From NCBI RefSeq assembly GCF_029626225.1, contig NZ_JARUBP010000001.1, forward strand, positions 3,720,001 through 3,784,000: a stretch of 64,000 nucleotides of DNA, in the 5' to 3' direction. Below, one piece after another: positions 58,945 through 64,000 of this stretch. The stretch comes from Asanoa sp. WMMD1127 (GTDB taxonomy: Bacteria > Actinomycetota > Actinomycetes > Mycobacteriales > Micromonosporaceae). The translations under genes were made by a program, and so were the position numbers. Position 1 is the stretch's first letter, and each line of letters starts with the position of its first letter. The notes under the pieces are model-generated. The model saw only the letters and a program-made list of their open reading frames with translations. It had not been told where the DNA came from and made no database searches.

Positions 58945-59116
58945 CCCGGGAATCAACCGTCCGGGCCGGATGCGGCTCGTCCGTACCGACTTCGAAGCCG
59001 TCCGGGTCCGTCCGGACCCATCCGGGCCGGCCGAGCTCTGCTGTCGTGAGCGCGCGCCGGTCGCCGGCCCGGCCGCCCGACAGCGGTCGAGCCGGCACGG
59101 GAGTGCGCGACGGCGG

Positions 59117-59587
59117 TCAGCGTGGCGACGACACCGTGAAGGAGCACCAAGGGGTCCAGGCCGAGGCGGTGCTGGAGTTCTGCGCCCGGACCCGAAAGCG
59201 GTAGTCGCCACTCGTGATCTTCCCGGCTGGCACCTGGAAGACGAACACGCGGCCGTTGAGGATCGGCGTGCTGGCCCGGACCACCCTGTTGCCGGCCGCG
59301 GTGGCCACCTCGAAGGTGCCGGACAGGCCCGGATACGGCGCGAACGGCGGATGGGTCGCGCCCTGGGGCGTGGTGGGACTGGCCGAGAGCACGGGGCTCG
59401 AACTGGTCACGAGCGGGCGACCGGCGTCGCAGAACTGGTTCGCCTCGTAGGTGCCGTTGGAGAGCCGCTCCGCTTCGGGAACCCCGGGCGGGCTGGCGGC
59501 ATATGCCGTCCCGGTGCTCATCAGTGCGATCGCGATGGGGGCGGCGCACACGATCGCCACCCGTGTTGTGCGCTTCTTCGCATCCAT
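59117..59587 (-). CDS. Small secreted protein (156 aa)
   Basis: A signal peptide (MDAKKRTTRVAIVCAAPIAI, then ALMSTGTAYA) is followed by about 125 mature residues with two Cys (NQFCDAGRP and TPWCSFTV). VFVFQVPAGKITSGDYRFRV looks like beta strands of an immunoglobulin-like fold, but I do not recognise a family. ATG at 59587 is chosen from the signal peptide; an in-frame ATG at 59623 is an alternative. Confidence 0.75.
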   Translation of the reverse strand: MDAKKRTTRVAIVCAAPIAIALMSTGTAYAASPPGVPEAERLSNGTYEANQFCDAGRPLVTSSSPVLSASPTTPQGATHPPFAPYPGLSGTFEVATAAGNRVVRASTPILNGRVFVFQVPAGKITSGDYRFRVRAQNSSTASAWTPWCSFTVSSPR

Positions 59588-59662
59588 GTTGTCCAGTAGA
59601 CGTCCATGGATGCGGCTGTGCATTTTGGAGCTGGCCGCGTTAAGCGCCTTGTAATAACCGAA

Positions 59663-59703
59663 CGCCGATCGGGGGCCGGCCCACGGCCGGCCCCCGATCG
59701 GCG
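59663..59703 (-). terminator. Terminator of the haloperoxidase gene
   Basis: Arms 59663-59681 and 59685-59703 are complementary over 19 bp (core CCGATCGGGGGCCGGCC) with a 3-nt loop. It lies 7 nt past the stop, and the minus strand continues with TTCGGTTATTAC. Confidence 0.85.
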
Positions 59704-59710
59704 GAGCGGA

Positions 59711-61072
59711 TCAGTAGCAGGGGTTGGGGATGCAGGTCATCGCCCGGATCCGGGTGTTGGTCAGGGTGCCCACGTCGTTGCCCGTCGCCCGGCCGTCGTC
59801 GGCGTCGAACTGGTAGTGCACACCGAGGTAGATGCGGCTGCGGGCGTTCTCGGTCGCCGCCGCGGTGAAGCTGGTGAACGTGCGCGTCACGCCCCCCGCG
59901 TTGGGATCCTCGGTGGTGCCGGTGTAGGTGACGGCGTCACCGAACTCGCCGATCATCACCCGGGCCCATGCGCCGGCGAACGTGGCGTGGCCGGAGATCC
60001 AGGCCGGGAAGCACGGCGAGGGTCCGAGCGGAAGCCAGGTCGAGTCGGGCGCGGTGTTGGGGTTCCCGTCGGTCGACGCCAGTTGGATCGCGGTGACGGG
60101 TCGCCAAAGGTCCACGGGCGTCAGGAACTTGGAGTCGCGAGCCGCGATGCCCGCGTCGGCCATGGCGAACGAGAGCAGCGCGTAAAGCCGGGACAGTCGC
60201 AACGGGTTCGTGATCCGCGTCTGCGCGACGATGCGCGTGTGGTCGAGCAGCTGCCCCGGTGGCTTGTAGGTGCCGTTGACGTCGTTGGCCCAGAAGTGCG
60301 CGATCTGGGTCTGCGTCGCCGTGCGGGTGGTGGAGTTGACCCGGCCCAGCGACTTCACCTCGTTGAACACCGTGGTGTAGGTGCTGCTGGCCAGCAGCTG
60401 CGCGTAGTTGGTGGCGCCGGCTGGCAGCGGCCGGCGGAACTGCGACCCCGAGCTCATCACGAACGGCTTCATCCGGCCGAGGTTGGGGTCGATCGGCGCC
60501 GTGCAGTCCGGGTTCGGCGTCAGCCGCCAGGCGCCCGGCACATTGTCGAAGGTGTACGTCGGTGGGGCGTTGGATCCGTCGTTGGCGCGTGCCGCCTTGA
60601 CGCTGTTGATCACCTGGTTCGCCGCGTTCGTCGCGGCCTGCTGGCTGGCGGTGCCGTGCCGCGCCGTGTACTGCTGCTGGATGTACGCCTGTTGGCTCGG
60701 GAACGTGAACTTGAGCAGCTCACGCGCCGCGATACCGGCGGCCAGGTTGTCGTCGGTGTTGGGGTCGAAGACCAGCAGCGCGAACGCCCGGTCGAAGCCG
60801 GTCCCGACCAGGTTCTGCCGACTCCAGTTGGCCGAGTTGAGCGTGTCGAAGATCCCCCCGTTCATGATCGCCGCAGCGCGGGCCAGCGGCACGGGGCCGC
60901 CGCCCTGGCGCCGGAAGAGCTCCAGCAGGACGTTGTTCCAGTAGTAGACGGTCGAGACGGTCGCCGTGCTGGCCGCGGCCGAGGCGGGCTGTGGGCTTGC
61001 CACAGCCAGGCCGGTCGAGGTCAGCGCGCTCGCGAGCACCAGGCCAATCCATCGACGGATCGAGGTGCGCAT
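59711..61072 (-). CDS. Secreted vanadium-dependent haloperoxidase (PAP2 superfamily)
   Basis: The 453-residue protein has a signal peptide (IGLVLASALTSTGLAVASPQ, then PASA) and all three vanadate-binding blocks: Lys and Arg-Pro in KFLTPVDLWRP, SGH in PAWISGHATF, and SRIYLGVHYQFD. Family members oxidise halides with peroxide, or act as related phosphatases. Cysteines near the C-terminus (CIPNPC) may form a disulfide. ATG at 61072 is preferred; GGGGGTG lies upstream. It is transcribed alone. Confidence 0.9.
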   Translation of the reverse strand: MRTSIRRWIGLVLASALTSTGLAVASPQPASAAASTATVSTVYYWNNVLLELFRRQGGGPVPLARAAAIMNGGIFDTLNSANWSRQNLVGTGFDRAFALLVFDPNTDDNLAAGIAARELLKFTFPSQQAYIQQQYTARHGTASQQAATNAANQVINSVKAARANDGSNAPPTYTFDNVPGAWRLTPNPDCTAPIDPNLGRMKPFVMSSGSQFRRPLPAGATNYAQLLASSTYTTVFNEVKSLGRVNSTTRTATQTQIAHFWANDVNGTYKPPGQLLDHTRIVAQTRITNPLRLSRLYALLSFAMADAGIAARDSKFLTPVDLWRPVTAIQLASTDGNPNTAPDSTWLPLGPSPCFPAWISGHATFAGAWARVMIGEFGDAVTYTGTTEDPNAGGVTRTFTSFTAAATENARSRIYLGVHYQFDADDGRATGNDVGTLTNTRIRAMTCIPNPCY

Positions 61073-61270
61073 GTTCACCCCCGGGTGATGACATTGATGT
61101 CCGGGAGATCGTCCCGAGGCGTGAACCCGTCCGGCTATGCGTCCGGACAAACCCGGATGTACGCGGATGGCCCCATTGCGTAGATCCGCAGGAATAGCGC
61201 GCGATCTATCGATGCCGGCCGCGTACGGTTACGTTCGTGCCACGCGCTGTGCGGCCCTGGGGGAGGGTGC

Positions 61271-62386
61271 GTGACGGGGAGCGATGCGTTAATGCGGGGG
61301 CGGCGGACTGATCCGCCCAACCCGCTGTCCGCCAGCACGGTCGACGAGTTCGGCGCGTGCCTGCGACAGCTCAAGAAGTGGGCAGGGGATCCGTCCTTCG
61401 GCGAGCTGGGCCGGCGCACCGGAGTCCCGCGCAGCACTCTGGCCGACGCGCTGAGCGCACGGCGGGCCCGCCTGCCGAGGCTCGAGGTCATCCAGGTCGT
61501 CGTGCGGGCGTGCGGCGGGGACGCCGGTGACCTCGCTCGATGGGAGTCCGGCTGGCGGCGGGTCCAGGAGCGTGTCGATGCGGCCGCCGTGGCCGGCCGG
61601 GAACCGCTGGGGACGACGCTGCCGAGACAGCTGCCGCGCGGGCCGACTGCGCTGATCGGCCGGGATCAGCTGGTGGACCGCCTCGGCGTGCTGCAGCGCC
61701 AGCACGCGGCGCGCGCCAACCGGTCGATGCTGGTCATGTTGGTCGGCGCGGCCGGCGTCGGCAAGACCGCGCTCGCCGTCGACTTCGGCCACCGGGTCGC
61801 CCGCAACTATCCGGACGGTCAGCTCTACGCCGACTTCTGCTGCGCGACGCCCGCCCAGATGGTGACGGTCGACGAGGTGCTGCCGATGTTCCTCGAGACG
61901 CTCGGCGTGCCGCGGGCCACCCAGCCGGCAGGGGTCGCGGCGCAGGGCAGTCTCTTCCGCTCCCTCACCTACTCGCGGCGCCTGCTGGTGCTGCTCGACA
62001 ACGTGCGCGACGCCGATCACGTGCGTCCGTTGCTCACCAGCGGACCGTCGTGTGCCACCGTGGTCACCAGCCGGGACCGGCTGTCCGGGCTGGTCGCCCG
62101 GGAGGACGGCACGCGGATCACGGTGCGGCCCCTCGACCCGCCCGACGCGGTCGACCTCATCGCGCTGATGCTGCAGGACCGGCGGGGTGTGCAGGAGCCG
62201 GAGGCCATCTTCGAGCTGGCCCGGCTGTGCGGCTACCTGCCGATGGCGCTGCGGACCGCGGCGGCCAACCTGGCCGATCGACCCGACTGGCCCATCTCCG
62301 CCTACGTCGCCACGCTCGCGGCCAGCTCCCACCCCGACCCGGCGGTCCCGTTGGGCGGCGCGCACCGCCAGGGCCAGGCCGCATGA
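61271..62386 (+). CDS. XRE-type HTH / NB-ARC protein without sensor domain
   Basis: The 371-residue protein has an XRE-like HTH (residues about 25-85; LGRRTGVPRSTLADALSARR) and an NB-ARC ATPase (about 130-345) with Walker A GAAGVGKTAL, Walker B RLLVLLDNVRDA, TSRDRLSGL and CGYLPMALRTAAANL. Relatives continue with a winged helix and TPR repeats to 700-900 residues; here the frame ends soon after the NB-ARC core. It may be a truncated regulator or a short functional form. GTG at 61271 has GGGAGGG upstream. Confidence 0.82.
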   Translation: MTGSDALMRGRRTDPPNPLSASTVDEFGACLRQLKKWAGDPSFGELGRRTGVPRSTLADALSARRARLPRLEVIQVVVRACGGDAGDLARWESGWRRVQERVDAAAVAGREPLGTTLPRQLPRGPTALIGRDQLVDRLGVLQRQHAARANRSMLVMLVGAAGVGKTALAVDFGHRVARNYPDGQLYADFCCATPAQMVTVDEVLPMFLETLGVPRATQPAGVAAQGSLFRSLTYSRRLLVLLDNVRDADHVRPLLTSGPSCATVVTSRDRLSGLVAREDGTRITVRPLDPPDAVDLIALMLQDRRGVQEPEAIFELARLCGYLPMALRTAAANLADRPDWPISAYVATLAASSHPDPAVPLGGAHRQGQAA

Positions 62387-62467
62387 CGTGCGTCCACCTG
62401 CCGTAGGGCCCGGACCCGCGGGCGTCGGGCGTCGAGCGGGCCTAAGGTGGAACAGAGGTGAGCGAAC

Positions 62468-64000
62468 GTGTCCCAGCGTGCCACCGAGCGATCGGCGGAC
62501 GTCCTGCTGAGCGACGGCACCACTGTCCACGTGCGACAGATGCGGCCGACGGACGCGCCCGGCGTGGTGGACGCGCATTCGCGTTTCTCGGAGCGGACCC
62601 GCTACCTGCGCTACTTCTCGCCGTACCCGCGGATTCCCGAACGCGACCTGCAGCGTTTCGTCAACGTGGACCACCGCGACCGTGAGGCGTTCGTCGTCGA
62701 GATCGGCGGCCGGATCGCGGCGATCGGTCGCTACGACCGGCTCGGGCCCGATGCCGGTGACGCCGAGGTGGCGTTCGTGGTCGAGGACGCCTACCAGGGC
62801 CGGGGGATCGGGCCGCTGCTCATGGAATACCTGGCGGCGGCCGCCCGGGACGCCGGCATCACCCGGTTCGTCGCCGAGGTGCTGCCGGCCAACGCGAAGA
62901 TGCTGCGGGTGTTCGCCGACTTCGGCTACGAGGTCGAGCGCCGCTACGCCGACGGCGTCGTGCACCTCGCGTTCCCGATCGCCCCGACGGAGTCGTCGCT
63001 GGAGGTGCAGTGGCGGCGCGAGCACCGCACCGAGGCGCGGTCGATCGCCCGGCTGCTCGCCCCGCGGGGTGTCGCCGTCTACGGCGCGAGCGCCAGCGGG
63101 CACGGCGTCGGCGCGGCCGTGCTCGGGCACCTGCGCGACGGCGGGTTCGCCGGGCCGGTGGTCCCGGTCCACCCGAGCGCGAAAAGAGTCGGCGGGCTCG
63201 CCGCCGTGGCCCGGGCCGCCGACGCCGGTGTGCCGCTGGACCTCGGCGTCGTGGCCGTGCCGCCCGAGAGCATCGAGGCCGTCGTCGACGACGCGACCCG
63301 GGCCGGCCTGCACGCACTGGTCGTGGTCAGTGCCGGGTTCGCCGAGGTGGGGGAGACGGCCGCCCAGGACGACCTGATCCGGCGCGCGCATGCCGGCGGG
63401 ATGCGGGTCGTCGGACCGAACTGCCTCGGCATCGCCAACACCGACCCGGCCGTGCGGCTCAACGCGACGCTGGCGCCGCACCTGCCGGCCCCGGGCCGGA
63501 TCGGGTTCTTCAGCCAGTCCGGCGCGCTGGGCGTCGCCCTGCTGGCCGAGGCCGACCGGCGCGGGCTGGGCCTGTCGACCTTCGTCTCGGCCGGCAACCG
63601 GGCGGACGTCTCCGGCAACGACCTGCTGCAATACTGGCGGGACGACCCCGGCACCGACGTGATCCTGTTGTACCTGGAGTCGTTCGGCAACCCGCGCAAG
63701 TTCGCCCGGCTGGCCCGGGGGATCGGGCGCGACAAGCCGATCGTCGCGGTCGCCTCGCCCGCGCGCCCGCCCGGCGCCACCGAGCGCGGCCCCGACCCCG
63801 CGGCCGTGGGCGCCCTGTTCGCCCGGTCCGGCGTGATCCGGGTCGACACGGTCGGCGAGCTGTTCGACGTCGGCGCGCTGCTGGCCACGCAGCCGTTGCC
63901 GGGCGGGCGGAGGGTCGGCATCGTCGGCAACTCGCCCGCGCTGACCACGCTGGCCGCCCGGGCCTGCCAGGCCAGCGGCCTGCGGGTCGCCGACGGCTAT
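62468..64000 (+). CDS. GNAT / ADP-forming acyl-CoA synthetase fusion (partial, 3' end off window)
   Basis: The first 511 codons are present. Residues about 15-165 are a GNAT domain (VRQMRPTDAPGVVDAHSRFS, AYQGRGIGPLLMEYL). From about 190 a CoA-binding domain starts (LLAPRGVAVYGASASGHGVG, VVGPNCLGIANTDP, GRIGFFSQSGALGVALLAEA). The order matches the actinobacterial fusions annotated as acetate-CoA ligase (ADP-forming)/acetyltransferase and the PatZ type of protein lysine acetyltransferase. AcuC, 4 kb upstream, could be the opposing deacetylase, an inference. GTG at 62468 has AGAGGTG upstream. Confidence 0.9.
   Translation, partial: MSQRATERSADVLLSDGTTVHVRQMRPTDAPGVVDAHSRFSERTRYLRYFSPYPRIPERDLQRFVNVDHRDREAFVVEIGGRIAAIGRYDRLGPDAGDAEVAFVVEDAYQGRGIGPLLMEYLAAAARDAGITRFVAEVLPANAKMLRVFADFGYEVERRYADGVVHLAFPIAPTESSLEVQWRREHRTEARSIARLLAPRGVAVYGASASGHGVGAAVLGHLRDGGFAGPVVPVHPSAKRVGGLAAVARAADAGVPLDLGVVAVPPESIEAVVDDATRAGLHALVVVSAGFAEVGETAAQDDLIRRAHAGGMRVVGPNCLGIANTDPAVRLNATLAPHLPAPGRIGFFSQSGALGVALLAEADRRGLGLSTFVSAGNRADVSGNDLLQYWRDDPGTDVILLYLESFGNPRKFARLARGIGRDKPIVAVASPARPPGATERGPDPAAVGALFARSGVIRVDTVGELFDVGALLATQPLPGGRRVGIVGNSPALTTLAARACQASGLRVADGY

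Overview
The window is about 70% G+C, strongly GC3-biased actinobacterial chromosome. The order recA-recX-rny-gluABCD-miaB-miaA-dapF-hflX-lexA-nrdR-nrdJ-ideR, together with UdgX, an ACT-domain malic enzyme, a DUF349 protein, a class II ribonucleotide reductase and many GTG/TTG or leaderless starts, points to the Actinomycetia, most likely a Micromonosporaceae relative. This assignment is inferred from gene content; no rRNA, tRNA, prophage, insertion sequence or CRISPR array was seen.

Layout. 1-9.4 kb: Lhr helicase (C-terminal end off the left edge), a pyridoxamine-oxidase/acetyltransferase fusion divergent from a MocR regulator, UdgX, a three-gene hydrolase operon and a metallo-beta-lactamase-fold hydrolase. 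9.4-16.1 kb: a polysaccharide deacetylase/glycosyltransferase fusion with a small membrane partner, a large DUF4062/NB-ARC/TPR protein and an MFS transporter. 16.5-18.8 kb: a GntR(YtrA)-ABC transporter operon. 19-26 kb: DUF3046, recA, recX, a TetR regulator with a small divergent gene, a NUDIX hydrolase, and RNase Y preceded by a chain of overlapping mini-ORFs. 26-32 kb: cupin/TetR pair, isochorismatase-like hydrolase and the gluABCD uptake operon. 32-46 kb: miaB, a secreted GH5 cellulase, DUF349 protein, extradiol-dioxygenase-like protein, miaA, dapF, malic enzyme, hflX and a membrane-anchored secreted protein. 46-52 kb: lexA with a divergent LysM protein, nrdR and nrdJ. 52-64 kb: small conserved genes, L-2-hydroxyglutarate oxidase, a lipoprotein, IdeR, rhodanese, AcuC, an acetyltransferase, a vanadium haloperoxidase, a short XRE/NB-ARC regulator and the start of an acetyltransferase/acyl-CoA synthetase fusion.

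How the genes connect. DNA-damage functions recur (recA, recX, lexA, the LysM protein, nrdRJ, udgX, lhr). LexA boxes lie before recA and between lexA and the LysM gene. recA and lhr share a promoter of the PafBC type, and DnaA-box-like sites lie before recA and nrdR. miaB, miaA, hflX and rny form a tRNA-modification and RNA-turnover backbone.

Most unusual features: (i) three mini-ORFs linked by ATGA/GTGA overlaps in front of rny, and a mini-ORF with the same architecture bridging into miaA; (ii) a roughly 104-residue tandem-repeat insertion inside dapF with both catalytic cysteines kept; (iii) a dispersed element of about 41 bp found four times at gene ends, three times beside long hairpins; (iv) a high density of tandem repeats at gene boundaries; (v) a DUF4062 STAND protein and a truncated XRE/NB-ARC protein.
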